In this document: one piece after another, positions 44,174 through 53,188 of the stretch
Layout of the letters: the number at the start of each line of letters is the position of its first letter
How positions within the stretch are numbered: the first letter of the stretch is position 1
Assembly: GCA_015711795.1 (NCBI GenBank)
Contig: JACVJC010000004.1
Coordinates: forward strand, 1-64,000
Reading direction: 5' to 3'
Origin: Candidatus Geothermocultor quzhuomuensis
GTDB taxonomy: Bacteria; Actinomycetota; Aquicultoria; Geothermocultorales; Geothermocultoraceae
Length of the DNA: 64,000 bases
Translations under genes and position numbers: made by a program
The notes under the pieces: model-generated
Told to the model about the DNA's origin: nothing
Database searches by the model: none
Seen by the model: the letters and a program-made list of their open reading frames with translations, nothing else

Positions 44174-45111
44174 TAAATTAACTCCTCAAGCCAACTTATT
44201 TCTGCTTGAAGTCCATCTGCCAAGCTAACCTTAGGCTTATACCCTAATTTTTGAACCCTACTTACTTCAGCTAAAGTGTGAGTAACATCACCTAATTGTT
44301 TTTCCTTATATTCAATCTTTAACTTCTTTCCAAGTAATTGCTCAAGTACTTTAAAAACTTGGTTAATTGAGACCTGATTACCCCCTCCGATATTAAAGAT
44401 CCCACCCGCTGATGCTGAAAGAGCTAAAATTGTTCCTTCAATTGCATCATCGATATAAGTAAAATCTCTAGTTTGTTTCCCATCACCATAAATATAAAGA
44501 GGTTCATCTTTGAGAGCAGCCTTTATAAAACGATGAAAAGCCATATCAGGTCTTTGTCGAGGTCCATAAACAGTAAAATAGCGCAAGCTAACAACAGGTA
44601 AATTATAGTTGCGCCAATAAAGATAGCTAAGATTTTCAGCAGCTAGTTTAGTTACCCCATAAGGGGAATAAGGTTTAAGCAAAGATTCTTCCCTCATTGG
44701 CAAATCAGAGGTATCACCATAAACCGAAGAAGATGAAGCAAAAATAAACTTTTTAATAGGAAAATCTTTGCATGCCTCAAGTAGTTTTTGAGTAGCTAAG
44801 ATATTATTTTCGAGATAAACCTGAAAATTATTTCCCCAACTACCTCTTACCCCTGGTTGAGCTGCGAGGTGAAAGACATAATCTACCCCAGTAAGGATTT
44901 CTCCAAGAGAAATTTTTAAAAGATCTCCTTCAATAAAAGAAAACTCCCTCCTATTCCTTAAGGATGCCAAGTTTCTTTCTTTATCTTCACGAGGGTAATA
45001 ATCAGTAAAAGAGTCAAGGCCTATAACTTGAAAACCATCATTAATTAAACGTTCAGATAAATGAGACCCAATAAATCCAGCTGCTCCCGTAACAAGAACT
45101 TTTCCCATCAT
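44173..45111 (-). CDS. NAD-dependent sugar-nucleotide epimerase (GalE/GAE-like)
   Basis: 312 residues, extended SDR. VLVTGAAGFIGSHLSERLIN, FHLAAQPGVRGSWGNN, the catalytic YSPYGVTKLAAENL (YxxxK) and LRYFTVYGPRQRPDMAFHRF are present. The RQRPDMAF stretch is common in UDP-glucuronate 4-epimerases. It likely inverts C4 of UDP-glucose or UDP-glucuronate. It is downstream of galU and upstream of the GT2 gene. No UDP-glucose dehydrogenase was found here, so the glucose form may be the substrate. Confidence 0.85.
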   Translation of the reverse strand: MMGKVLVTGAAGFIGSHLSERLINDGFQVIGLDSFTDYYPREDKERNLASLRNRREFSFIEGDLLKISLGEILTGVDYVFHLAAQPGVRGSWGNNFQVYLENNILATQKLLEACKDFPIKKFIFASSSSVYGDTSDLPMREESLLKPYSPYGVTKLAAENLSYLYWRNYNLPVVSLRYFTVYGPRQRPDMAFHRFIKAALKDEPLYIYGDGKQTRDFTYIDDAIEGTILALSASAGGIFNIGGGNQVSINQVFKVLEQLLGKKLKIEYKEKQLGDVTHTLAEVSRVQKLGYKPKVSLADGLQAEISWLEELI

Positions 45112-45166
45112 TTATGCCTTTATCAATTCGGACTTTTCTGTAAGCAATCTCAATTGCAACAACCTT

Positions 45167-46030
45167 TTACTTATTGATTTGCTTTAAATATTTTTTCAAG
45201 CCTTCTTTTAAATCCTTTCTATCTAAAGCTAATTCAATGTTAGCAATAAGCCAGTCAAGTTTTTTCCCAATATCATACCGACGCCCCCTTACTTGATAAG
45301 CGTAAATTGACTCTTTCTTAAGGAGAAGACGCATGGCATCAGTAAGTTGAATTTCACCACCTCGCCCAGGAGGAGTCTTTTTGAGGCATTCAAAAATTGT
45401 CGGGGTTAAAATGTAGCGACCAAAAATAGCTAGGTTAGAGAAAGCTTTTTTCTTAGAAGGTTTTTCCACCATATCCTCAATTAAGAAAACCTCTTTCTCC
45501 ACGAGCTTTCCTTTGATGATTCCATACTGTGAAACCTTTTCCCAAGGGACCTCCTCAACTGCAATTACTGAAGCCTTATACTTCTCGTAAATTTGCCAAA
45601 GGCGCTTAGTGCAAGGAATATCAGTTAATGTAATAGTATCACCTAAGAGAACAGCAAAAGGCTCATTACCAATATGCTTCTGAGCACAGTAAATGGCATG
45701 ACCTAAACCTTTTGCTTCCTTCTGCCGAATATAGTGAATATCAGCTAAATCTGCCAATCTTAAAAGCTCTTTTAAAAATTTCTGGTCATTTTTTTGTATA
45801 AGGTACGACTCTAGCTCAACTGAGCGATCAAAGTGGTCTTCAATTGCTCTTTTGCCTCGGCCAGTAACAATTAAAATATCATCAATCCCTGATTCAACCG
45901 CCTCTTCAATAACATATTGAATCGTTGGTTTGTCAACCACTGGAAGCATTTCTTTAGGTTGAGCTTTAGTCGCTGGTAAAAACCTTGTTCCTAAACCAGC
46001 AGCCGGTATTACAGCTTTCATGTTTGACAT
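45167..46030 (-). CDS. galU: UTP-glucose-1-phosphate uridylyltransferase
   Basis: 287 residues, normal length. KAVIPAAGLGTRFLPATKA and QPKEMLPVVDKPTIQYVIEE start the protein. VLLGDTI, GRGGEIQLTDAMRLLL and RYDIGKKLDW are GalU features. It makes UDP-glucose, the donor for the nearby epimerase and glycosyltransferases. ATG at 46030, and an ATG three codons later fits the family start better. A minus-strand TATAAT at 46040-46045 lies only ten bases upstream, so the message may be almost leaderless. Divergent from the GT-C-like gene. Confidence 0.92.
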   Translation of the reverse strand: MSNMKAVIPAAGLGTRFLPATKAQPKEMLPVVDKPTIQYVIEEAVESGIDDILIVTGRGKRAIEDHFDRSVELESYLIQKNDQKFLKELLRLADLADIHYIRQKEAKGLGHAIYCAQKHIGNEPFAVLLGDTITLTDIPCTKRLWQIYEKYKASVIAVEEVPWEKVSQYGIIKGKLVEKEVFLIEDMVEKPSKKKAFSNLAIFGRYILTPTIFECLKKTPPGRGGEIQLTDAMRLLLKKESIYAYQVRGRRYDIGKKLDWLIANIELALDRKDLKEGLKKYLKQINK

Positions 46031-46132
46031 TGCTGTTTTATTATATCTTATTTCAACTTTGAGAAAAAAATTTGCAAGGTCATTGATTTTAATAATAAAA
46101 TGCTACTTTAGAAAGACGCAAGGGAACTTAAA

Positions 46133-47563
46133 TTGAAAAGAAAAAAAAGTAAGGAAAAGACAAAGAAACATCTAAAAGAAAAAAAGAAACAAATAGAGCC
46201 AAGCTGGATTCCTTATTCTAAATCAATCATTCTTGGATTTCTTTTTATTGGGGCACTCGCAAAAACAGTGCTTTTTTCTCCCCATATTGCTTTTCTCTTT
46301 CTTGGATTTTTTGTTTCTCTCTATTTTTATGAGTTCGCTTCCTCGATAATTGTCTCAATAAGCATTGCTTTTTTAAGTACACTGATTGCTCAAGCTAGAG
46401 GAGCTAATATCCAACTAACTCAAATTTTCTTTGTCTTTCCCTTTTTCTCCTCCCTAGGGGCTCTAGTTGGTGAAATATCAAAAAAATTTTTTAATCGAAA
46501 ACATCTCGCATTTTTTCTCCTCTTTTTAATTTCCCTTAATTTTCTTTTTCAGGGGTTTTTAATCTCCAATCAATATGATATTTTAGTTAAAGCTTCTAAA
46601 GAGCCCCCAGCGGAAAGTTACGGTTTTGACCCTATATTTTTTATAAAAGTTTACTACTTAATGAAAGGAGGAAAAAGTTTTTATCAGGCTTACGACGAGG
46701 GATTCCGTCAAGACTCCCGATTTGACAAACCCTATGCAATCTTATCTGGGTGGCGGTCTCCAGTCGCTTTCTGGATATGGTCAAAACTTTTCCCTTCTGG
46801 AGCTGAAATTGTCTACGCTTTTATCTTTCTCTCACTCCTTGTAATGTTGGCTTCTTATTATTTGTCAATGAAAATATCTGATGAAGTAAGTGGCTTAGTT
46901 GCTCCCGCTCTTTTGGGAACTTATTACCTCTATGCCTTACCTTCTTGGTGGTTTATGGAACTTGAATTTTGGGCAACCTTCTTTGCTGTTTTTTCCCTCT
47001 TTTTCTTTCAAAAAAAGAAGGAGGAGCTCAGTTTAGGATTTGCTCTCCTAGCTGGAAGTATAAGGGAATGGTTAGTTTCATCTGTTCTTGGAGGTTTGCT
47101 CCAAAAAGTGCTAGGAAAAGAGGGGGGGAAAGCTATAGCCTGGTCATTATCCTTCATTCTCATAGTAGGACTATACATAATTAACTCTATCCTGGTGGGA
47201 AAATATTTAAAAAGCATAGGGCTTAAACCTACTTTAGGTTCACAAAAAATGAGTGGTGGGGGTGTCAATTTTATCTTATACACCCTCCAATTCTGCTCTC
47301 AATTCCTTTTAAATCCCGGAATAATCCCCTACTTAACCCTATTTCTTGCTTTAGTTGGGGCAGTATACCTTATTAAGGAAAAAAACTATTATCCTTCCTT
47401 TTTACTTATTCTTCCCCTCATCGCATTTCTTTTTGTTGGCTCGGATCGAGGGTTAGGCGACCCGCCTGGATTTAATGATTACTATAATGGGAGCTATATG
47501 CCTTTTGCTATCATTATCGCCCCTAGTTTTTGGAAAATTTTTTTGTTAAAGGGAAAGGGATAA
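46133..47563 (+). CDS. Polytopic GT-C/GT87-like membrane protein
   Basis: 476 residues. A very Lys-rich N-terminus (about 22 residues) is followed by eleven or so transmembrane segments. The loop ESYGFDPIFFIKVYYLMKGG and KSFYQAYDEGFRQDSRFDKP, ending at LSGWRSPVAFWIW, resembles the acidic external loop of GT-C and GT87 enzymes that use polyprenyl-phosphate sugars. TTG start with AGGGAA upstream. It is followed seven bases later by a decaprenyl-phosphate phosphoribosyltransferase relative, so a pentose-type lipid donor is a possible substrate. Family not certain. Confidence 0.6.
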   Translation: MKRKKSKEKTKKHLKEKKKQIEPSWIPYSKSIILGFLFIGALAKTVLFSPHIAFLFLGFFVSLYFYEFASSIIVSISIAFLSTLIAQARGANIQLTQIFFVFPFFSSLGALVGEISKKFFNRKHLAFFLLFLISLNFLFQGFLISNQYDILVKASKEPPAESYGFDPIFFIKVYYLMKGGKSFYQAYDEGFRQDSRFDKPYAILSGWRSPVAFWIWSKLFPSGAEIVYAFIFLSLLVMLASYYLSMKISDEVSGLVAPALLGTYYLYALPSWWFMELEFWATFFAVFSLFFFQKKKEELSLGFALLAGSIREWLVSSVLGGLLQKVLGKEGGKAIAWSLSFILIVGLYIINSILVGKYLKSIGLKPTLGSQKMSGGGVNFILYTLQFCSQFLLNPGIIPYLTLFLALVGAVYLIKEKNYYPSFLLILPLIAFLFVGSDRGLGDPPGFNDYYNGSYMPFAIIIAPSFWKIFLLKGKG

Positions 47564-47569
47564 GAAAAG

Positions 47570-48445
47570 ATGTCAACAATAAAAGCTATCTTTCAATCAA
47601 TGAGACCTAAGCAATGGACAAAAAACCTCATTATTTTTGCTGCTCTCCTCTTTTCACAAAATATATACCGCTTTGAGCTATTAATTAAAGTTGTCTTCGC
47701 CTTCTTACTCTTTTGTCTTCTCTCAGGTTCAGTTTATATCCTTAATGATTTAAAAGATATAGAAAAAGACAAAACCCATCAAAATAAAAAGAAGAGACCT
47801 CTCCCTTCTGGCAAACTCAACCCCAAAATAGCTCTTGCCACATCTTGCATTCTTGTTACCTTCACTTTTGGTATTTCTTACCTTTTAAAGCCACTTTTTA
47901 CTTTAGTCGCTTTTTTATATTTCCTTCTTCAAATGACTTACATTTTCTACTTAAAAGAAATAGTTATCCTAGATGTGATAACTATTGCAACGGGTTTTGT
48001 CTTAAGAGCAATAGCCGGAGCAGTGGTTATCTCAGTAAGTTTTTCCCCATGGCTCCTTCTTTGTGCAAGCCTCCTTGCCCTTTTTCTTGGGCTTGCCAAA
48101 CGACATCATGAACTTATCGTCCTTGAAGAAAATGCTTATAGCCACCGCCCCGTTCTTAAAGAATATTCCACTGCTCTTATCAGCGAAATGACTTCTATGG
48201 TTACTTCTGCCACCATTGTTACTTATGCTCTTTACACTTTTTTCTCTAAAACAGCAGCAAAGACTCACTACCTCATGATGACTATTCCATTTGTTATTTA
48301 TGGCCTTTTTCGCTATCTTTATCTTATGCATCAGAAAAAATTAGGAGGCAGTCCAGAAGAAATCTTACTTAGCGATAAACCTCTTATTGTTGATATAATT
48401 TTATGGCTTTTAACTATTACTATTGTTTTATATTTATTGAAATAG
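47570..48445 (+). CDS. Decaprenyl-phosphate phosphoribosyltransferase family protein (UbiA)
   Basis: 291 residues, nine predicted transmembrane helices. SMRPKQWTKNLIIFAALLFS at the start and VYILNDLKDIEKDKTHQNKK (the first Asp-rich motif) are typical of the UbiA-like enzyme that moves phosphoribose from PRPP to decaprenyl phosphate. LAKRHHELIVLEENAYSHRP is another family mark. In mycobacteria this starts the arabinan donor pathway. I see no DprE1/DprE2 oxidoreductases or matching phosphatase in the window. Plus-strand operon with the GT-C-like and DUF362 genes. Confidence 0.85.
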   Translation: MSTIKAIFQSMRPKQWTKNLIIFAALLFSQNIYRFELLIKVVFAFLLFCLLSGSVYILNDLKDIEKDKTHQNKKKRPLPSGKLNPKIALATSCILVTFTFGISYLLKPLFTLVAFLYFLLQMTYIFYLKEIVILDVITIATGFVLRAIAGAVVISVSFSPWLLLCASLLALFLGLAKRHHELIVLEENAYSHRPVLKEYSTALISEMTSMVTSATIVTYALYTFFSKTAAKTHYLMMTIPFVIYGLFRYLYLMHQKKLGGSPEEILLSDKPLIVDIILWLLTITIVLYLLK

Positions 48446-48455
48446 GAGTTTATAT

Positions 48456-49535
48456 ATGCCAAGTAAAGTTGCAATCTTAAAAACAAAACCAAAGACAATT
48501 CTTCAAGATATTGAAAGAATAATGAAGCTGGCTGGGTTTGAAGAATTCTTATCCAAAAACAGCCCTACCATTCTTAAAGACAATATTTCCTGGCACTTTC
48601 CTTACCTCTCATCCAACACTACTCCTTGGCAGTTAGAAGGAGTAATTCAAGCTCTTCAAAAGGCTGGTTTTAAAGATATTGTTGCTGTTCATAACAACAC
48701 GGTAGTTACTAACCCCTTTAAAGGAGGAAAATTAAACAAGCTGGACAAAGTCTACCAAAAATATCAAATCGATGAACTTTATAACTTTATTCCAAAACAA
48801 ATTAAATGGATTCCCTATAAACCTAAAGCAAAAATGATTGCCCTTGACAAGATTTTTCCTGAAGGCATTAGGATTCCAGAATTTTTCATTGGTAAAAACA
48901 TAATTCACCTACCAACGGTAAAGACTCACATTTACACAACTACAACAGGGGCAATGAAAAATGCTTTTGGTGGGCTTCTAAACACTAAACGTCATTATAC
49001 CCATACTTGGATTCATGAAACTTTGGTTGACCTTCTCTCAATTCAAAAAGAAATCCATAAAGGAATTTTTTGTGTTATGGATGGAACAATATGCGGGAAT
49101 GGTCCGGGGCCAAGAACAATGATTCCAGTCGAAAAAGACTATATCTTAGCTAGTGCTGACCAGGTGGCAATTGATGCTATATCAGCCAAGATGATGGGCT
49201 TTAACCCAATGAGTATTAAGTATATCAGATTGGCTCATGAAAAAGGGCTTGGAATAGGAAATCCCTCAGAAATTGAATTGATTGGTGAAGATATCACTAA
49301 TGTTAACTTTGGCTTTAGAGTCGGGAAAAACCTCGTCTCCCGTATTGGTCATGGATTTTGGTTTAGCCCCTTAAAATTTTTTCAATATCTCTTCTTAAGG
49401 ACCCCACTTGTTTATATTTTTGTTTTTAGTTCATATATCTATCACGACTATATCTGGTGGCCCCTTAAAGGTAAGTGGATACAAAAAAAGGTAAGAAAGG
49501 AAACTAAATGGGGAAAGCTCTTTGAGAGCTATTGA
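48456..49535 (+). CDS. DUF362 domain protein
   Basis: 359 residues. PSKVAILKTKPKTILQDIER at the start, IIHLPTVKTHIYTTTTGAMK, AMKNAFGGLLNTKRHYTH and DQVAIDAISAKMMGFNPMSI are characteristic of DUF362. No 4Fe-4S ferredoxin motif is present, unlike many relatives. The function of the family is unknown. The C-terminus has a hydrophobic helix (PLVYIFVFSSYIYHDYIWWP) and a basic tail, so it may attach to the membrane. It follows the phosphoribosyltransferase gene by ten bases and overlaps the 3' end of rfbD by 7 bases. Confidence 0.75.
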   Translation: MPSKVAILKTKPKTILQDIERIMKLAGFEEFLSKNSPTILKDNISWHFPYLSSNTTPWQLEGVIQALQKAGFKDIVAVHNNTVVTNPFKGGKLNKLDKVYQKYQIDELYNFIPKQIKWIPYKPKAKMIALDKIFPEGIRIPEFFIGKNIIHLPTVKTHIYTTTTGAMKNAFGGLLNTKRHYTHTWIHETLVDLLSIQKEIHKGIFCVMDGTICGNGPGPRTMIPVEKDYILASADQVAIDAISAKMMGFNPMSIKYIRLAHEKGLGIGNPSEIELIGEDITNVNFGFRVGKNLVSRIGHGFWFSPLKFFQYLFLRTPLVYIFVFSSYIYHDYIWWPLKGKWIQKKVRKETKWGKLFESY

Positions 49536-50380
49536 TTGCTTTTAAGGACACTTAAGAATTCCTTTAAAGCACTTTTCCAGTCTCTTAGGAGAGGCAACCC
49601 CTTTAGTTTCAAGGAATAATTTTCTAAAACAGAATAAGATGGTCGCCGAGCTGGTCTATTAAGCTCTCTGCTTTCGATGGGAATAATTCTTATTCCCTTT
49701 AAACTTAAGCCTCCAATAATTTCCCGTGCGAACTCAAACCAAGAGCAGAAACCTTGATTAGTTATGTGATAAATACCGTAATAAGGAAATTCAATAAGCT
49801 CGGAAATTTTTTGGGCTAAATCTAAAGTATAAGTTGGTGAACCTACCTGGTCGTTAACTATTTTAAGTTCCCTTTGGTTTTGGGCTAAATTTAAAATGGT
49901 TTTAACAAAGTTTCTGCCTCTTTTGCCATAAAGCCAAGAAGTTCTAATGATAAAGAATTTTTTTAAGAGGCTTTGAACAAATTTTTCTCCTTCTAGCTTT
50001 GACTTTCCATAGACATTTATAGGATTTACAACATCACTTTCAAGATAAGGTTGACTTTTTATCCCATCAAAAACATAATCGGTGCTAATATAAACCAAAG
50101 GAATCTCACTTTCCTGACAAGCTAAAGCAACATTTTTCGTTCCCAACGCATTAACTCGATATGCCTTTTCAGGGTTAAGTTCGCAACCATCGACATCGGT
50201 ATAAGCAGCAGAATGAATGACAATATCGGGTTTAATTTCATTAACTATCTTAAGGACTTTATGTGGCTTAGTAATATCAAGTTCTTGATGGGAAAAACCA
50301 AAAACATCATTTTCCCTAATTAAGACATCAACCAAATCTGTTCCTAACTGACCTCTTGCACCAGTCACCAAAACCTTCAT
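49529..50380 (-). CDS. rfbD: dTDP-4-dehydrorhamnose reductase
   Basis: 283 residues. VLVTGARGQLGTDLVDVLI, SAAYTDVDGCELNPEKAYRV, VYISTDYVFDG and NVYGKSKLEGEKFVQ (YxxxK) are diagnostic. It reduces dTDP-4-keto-L-rhamnose to dTDP-L-rhamnose, the last step. All four rhamnose genes lie together here. It is 14 bases downstream of rfbB and converges with the DUF362 gene. Confidence 0.92.
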   Translation of the reverse strand: MKVLVTGARGQLGTDLVDVLIRENDVFGFSHQELDITKPHKVLKIVNEIKPDIVIHSAAYTDVDGCELNPEKAYRVNALGTKNVALACQESEIPLVYISTDYVFDGIKSQPYLESDVVNPINVYGKSKLEGEKFVQSLLKKFFIIRTSWLYGKRGRNFVKTILNLAQNQRELKIVNDQVGSPTYTLDLAQKISELIEFPYYGIYHITNQGFCSWFEFAREIIGGLSLKGIRIIPIESRELNRPARRPSYSVLENYSLKLKGLPLLRDWKSALKEFLSVLKSNQ

Positions 50381-50393
50381 TCGTGCCTTTCAC

Positions 50394-51377
50394 TTATCTT
50401 CTTTGATCTTCAGTCTCCTCTCTAGTTTTCAAGGGTTTCCACCACCACTCATTTTTCAAATACCAATCAATAGTTTCCTTTAAAGCTTCTTGAAACTTAT
50501 GACTTGGATACCAACCAAGGGCTCTTATTTTGCTTGTATCAATTGAATATCTTCGGTCATGTCCTGGCCTATCTTTAACAAACTCTATCAAATCCTCAGG
50601 CTTCCTTAAAATTTTAAGAATTTCCCTGACCACAGTTATATTTTCAAGCTCATTTCCCGCTCCAATATTATAAATTTCCCCTTCCTTCCCCTTTTGAAAG
50701 ACTAAGTCAATAGCTGAACAGTTATCCTCAGTAAAAATCCAATCTCTAATGTTTTTCCCATCACCATAAACTGGAAGAGATTTGTCTTCAAAAGCATTGG
50801 TTATCATTAAAGGAATAAACTTCTCTGGGTATTGATAAGGACCAAAATTATTGGAACTTCTAGTAATAATCACAGGAAAACGATAAGTAACAAAATAAGA
50901 TAAAGCTAATAAGTCTGCCCCTGCTTTTGAGGAAGAATAAGGACTACTGGGTTTAAGGGAATCGCTTTCTTTAAAAGAGCCTTCCGAAATTGAGCCATAA
51001 ACTTCATCGGTTGAAATTTGAATAAACCTCTCGACTCCTCTCTCTTTAGCTGCTTTAAGAAGAGTATTAGTGCCAACAACATTGGTCACAATGAAATCAT
51101 CAGGTGATAAAATTGATCGATCAACGTGGGTTTCAGCCGCAAAATTAAAGACAACATCAACATTTTCCAAAACATCAAGAACTAATTCTTGATCACAAAT
51201 ATCCCCTTTAACAAAGTGATAATTGGGATTTCTCTCAATATCACGCAGATTTTCGAGGTTACCAGCGTAAGTCAACTTGTCTAAATTTACAATTTGATAA
51301 TCGGGATATTTATTAATTATATAGCGAATAAAATTACTTCCAATAAAACCAGCTCCTCCAGTAATCAAAACTCTCAT
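50394..51377 (-). CDS. rfbB: dTDP-glucose 4,6-dehydratase
   Basis: 327 residues. MRVLITGGAGFIGSNFIRYI, VFNFAAETHVDRSI, the catalytic SSPYSSSKAGADLLALSYF and ITRSSNNFGPYQYPEKFIPL define RfbB/RmlB. It converts dTDP-glucose to the 4-keto-6-deoxy sugar with bound NAD. I chose the ATG at 51377, preceded by GGGGG. The longer frame adds 29 residues of spacer-like sequence unlike the family. Confidence 0.93.
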   Translation of the reverse strand: MRVLITGGAGFIGSNFIRYIINKYPDYQIVNLDKLTYAGNLENLRDIERNPNYHFVKGDICDQELVLDVLENVDVVFNFAAETHVDRSILSPDDFIVTNVVGTNTLLKAAKERGVERFIQISTDEVYGSISEGSFKESDSLKPSSPYSSSKAGADLLALSYFVTYRFPVIITRSSNNFGPYQYPEKFIPLMITNAFEDKSLPVYGDGKNIRDWIFTEDNCSAIDLVFQKGKEGEIYNIGAGNELENITVVREILKILRKPEDLIEFVKDRPGHDRRYSIDTSKIRALGWYPSHKFQEALKETIDWYLKNEWWWKPLKTREETEDQRR

Positions 51378-51416
51378 CTTACCCCCGTTAGTGCTTGCGG
51401 TTTGTAAATCAGGTCT

Positions 51417-51478
51417 CAACGCACTAATTTTTAAATTCAAAACTCTAATGTTTTGAAAATCCAAACTTCAGCCTTAGT
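51417..51478. repeat. AT-rich dispersed spacer repeat, copy 2
   Basis: Between rfbC and rfbB: ACTAATTTTTAAATTC, AAAACTCTAATGTTTTG and AAAATCCAAAC. The words resemble those at 43044-43140. Confidence 0.35.
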
Positions 51479-51934
51479 TTAACCATCTTTTCTCGCCCAA
51501 TCATAAGGGATGTCATTTTTATATGGGTCAATTCGATACTCATCAGGTTTTTCCCGATTATAAACTTCAGTTGGAATATTAACAATAATTGCTTCTTCTT
51601 GACTGATGCATTTAAATCCGTGATAAACACCATTAGGAATTTGAATTAAAGAAGGATTATGAATACCAATAAAAAATTCATTTATCTCGTTTTTAGTGGA
51701 GGACTCAGAGCGAGGGTCATAAAGAACTATTTTAGCCATGCCTTTAAGAACGGTAATATTGTCAATTTGCTTTTGATGGTAGTGCCAAGCTTTAACTACA
51801 CCTGGGTAGGCAGTTGTTATATAAACCTGACCGAACTTAATAAAAATCTCGTCGTCACTTCGGAGAATTTCCATTAACCTTCCGCGCTCATCAGGAATCA
51901 CCTTTAATTTTTTGACTTTAACCCCCTCAATCAT
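51479..51934 (-). CDS. rfbC: dTDP-4-dehydrorhamnose 3,5-epimerase-like protein
   Basis: 151 residues, shorter than the usual 180. Cupin fold: VIPDERGRLMEILRSDDEIF, AWHYHQKQIDNITVLKGMAK and IPNGVYHGFKCISQEEAIIV. The catalytic His is probably in AWHYH. Placed between rfbA and rfbB, it should be the epimerase of the rhamnose pathway. The short C-terminus and divergence leave some doubt over full activity. Confidence 0.8.
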   Translation of the reverse strand: MIEGVKVKKLKVIPDERGRLMEILRSDDEIFIKFGQVYITTAYPGVVKAWHYHQKQIDNITVLKGMAKIVLYDPRSESSTKNEINEFFIGIHNPSLIQIPNGVYHGFKCISQEEAIIVNIPTEVYNREKPDEYRIDPYKNDIPYDWARKDG

Positions 51935-51982
51935 CTTTATTCCCCTTTACTTTAGTTGTTAGTTTTTACAAGCCTCAGCTCT

Positions 51983-53044
51983 TTAGTAGACTTCGACATG
52001 GCTTTGGTCACCAAGCATAAAACGATAAGCCTTAGGCTTCCTTTTAGATTTTGTTACCTCAACATCCCTTCCAATCAAGCTATCTTCAACTCGACTTATA
52101 TTTCTTATCTTTACTCTCTCCAAAATAACTGAATGTTCTATTTCACTATTTTCTACCAAAACATCGTAATAAATTGAGGTGAATGGACCAATATAAGAGT
52201 TTAAAATCTTACTTTTCCTTCCAATAATAGCTGGTCCTCTTATGACGCTACCTACTATTTCTGCTTCTTCATCAATGGCTACCCGCCCAATAATTTGTGA
52301 TTTTTTATCAACTCTCCCTTTTAAAAAGGGCTCCAAACCTTCTAACATAATTCGATTGGCTTCTAAAATATCTTCAAGTTTCCCTGTATCCTTCCACCAC
52401 CCTTCAATTATATGAGGCTCTACTCTATAGCCCTTATCAATTAGATATTGAATGGCATCAGTAATTTCTAACTCTCCCCGCCAAGAAGGTTTGATTTTTT
52501 CAACTGCCTCAAAAATATTCTTATCAAACATATAAACACCAACTAAAGCCAAGTTGCTCGGTGGTACTTTTGGTTTCTCAATTAATCTGACAACTTTTCC
52601 GTCTTTGAGTTGAGCTACACCAAACCTCGCAGGATTCTCAACATTAGCTAAAAGGATTTGGCAATTTGGTTTATTTTTCTTAAAATCTTTAACTAAATTA
52701 TTTATCCCATCCTTAACAATGTTGTCACCTAAAAACATGACAAATTCATCATCACCTAAAAAATCTTTAGCTATTTTAACGGCGTGGGCTAAACCAAGAG
52801 GAGCTTCTTGTTCAATATAGGTAATTTTTACCCCAAATTCCTTCCCATCACCTAAGGCTTCTCTTACCTCTTTACCAGTTTCACCGATAATGATACCTAT
52901 ATCCTTCACCCCTGCATTTCTGACTGCTTCAATAGCATAAAAAAGGACTGGTTTATTAGCGATTGGAATAAGTTGTTTGGCTGAAGTGTGAGTTATTGGT
53001 CTTAAACGTGTTCCTGTTCCTCCCGATAAAATTAAACCTTTCAA
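51983..53044 (-). CDS. rfbA: Glucose-1-phosphate thymidylyltransferase, long form
   Basis: 353 residues, the long RmlA type with a C-terminal left-handed beta-helix. LILSGGTGTRLRPITHTSAK and QLIPIANKPVLFYAIEAVRN start it. VMFLGDNIV and GWWKDTGKLEDILEANRIML follow, and hexapeptide-like repeats (IIGPAIIG-like, VIRGPAIIGRKSKI) end it. It makes dTDP-glucose. It is the first gene of the rhamnose set in reading order. Confidence 0.92.
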   Translation of the reverse strand: MKGLILSGGTGTRLRPITHTSAKQLIPIANKPVLFYAIEAVRNAGVKDIGIIIGETGKEVREALGDGKEFGVKITYIEQEAPLGLAHAVKIAKDFLGDDEFVMFLGDNIVKDGINNLVKDFKKNKPNCQILLANVENPARFGVAQLKDGKVVRLIEKPKVPPSNLALVGVYMFDKNIFEAVEKIKPSWRGELEITDAIQYLIDKGYRVEPHIIEGWWKDTGKLEDILEANRIMLEGLEPFLKGRVDKKSQIIGRVAIDEEAEIVGSVIRGPAIIGRKSKILNSYIGPFTSIYYDVLVENSEIEHSVILERVKIRNISRVEDSLIGRDVEVTKSKRKPKAYRFMLGDQSHVEVY

Positions 53045-53072
53045 CTAATTTGCCCTCCTTTAGTAATTTAAA

Positions 53073-53188
53073 GACTACAATTTTTTAAATTTGAATATCA
53101 AAAATCTCATTTCTAATTTTCCAATTTTTCAAACAAAAGATGTTTGATTTTTAAGACATTGTAATTTATTATTTCAAATTTGCTCTTC
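53073..53188. repeat. AT-rich dispersed spacer repeat, copy 3
   Basis: Between hemL and rfbA: TTTAAATTTGAATATC, CAAAAGATGTTTGATTTTTA, AGACATTG and TTATTATTTCAAATTTG. GTTTGATTTTTAAGACATT aligns with GTTTGATCCTTTAAAGCATT near 43073-43095. Confidence 0.4.

Noticed and set aside
46040..46068. Full sigma70 promoter for galU
   Set aside because: The -10 TATAAT is perfect but the -35 at 17 bases is TTTTTC, so it is only mentioned under galU.
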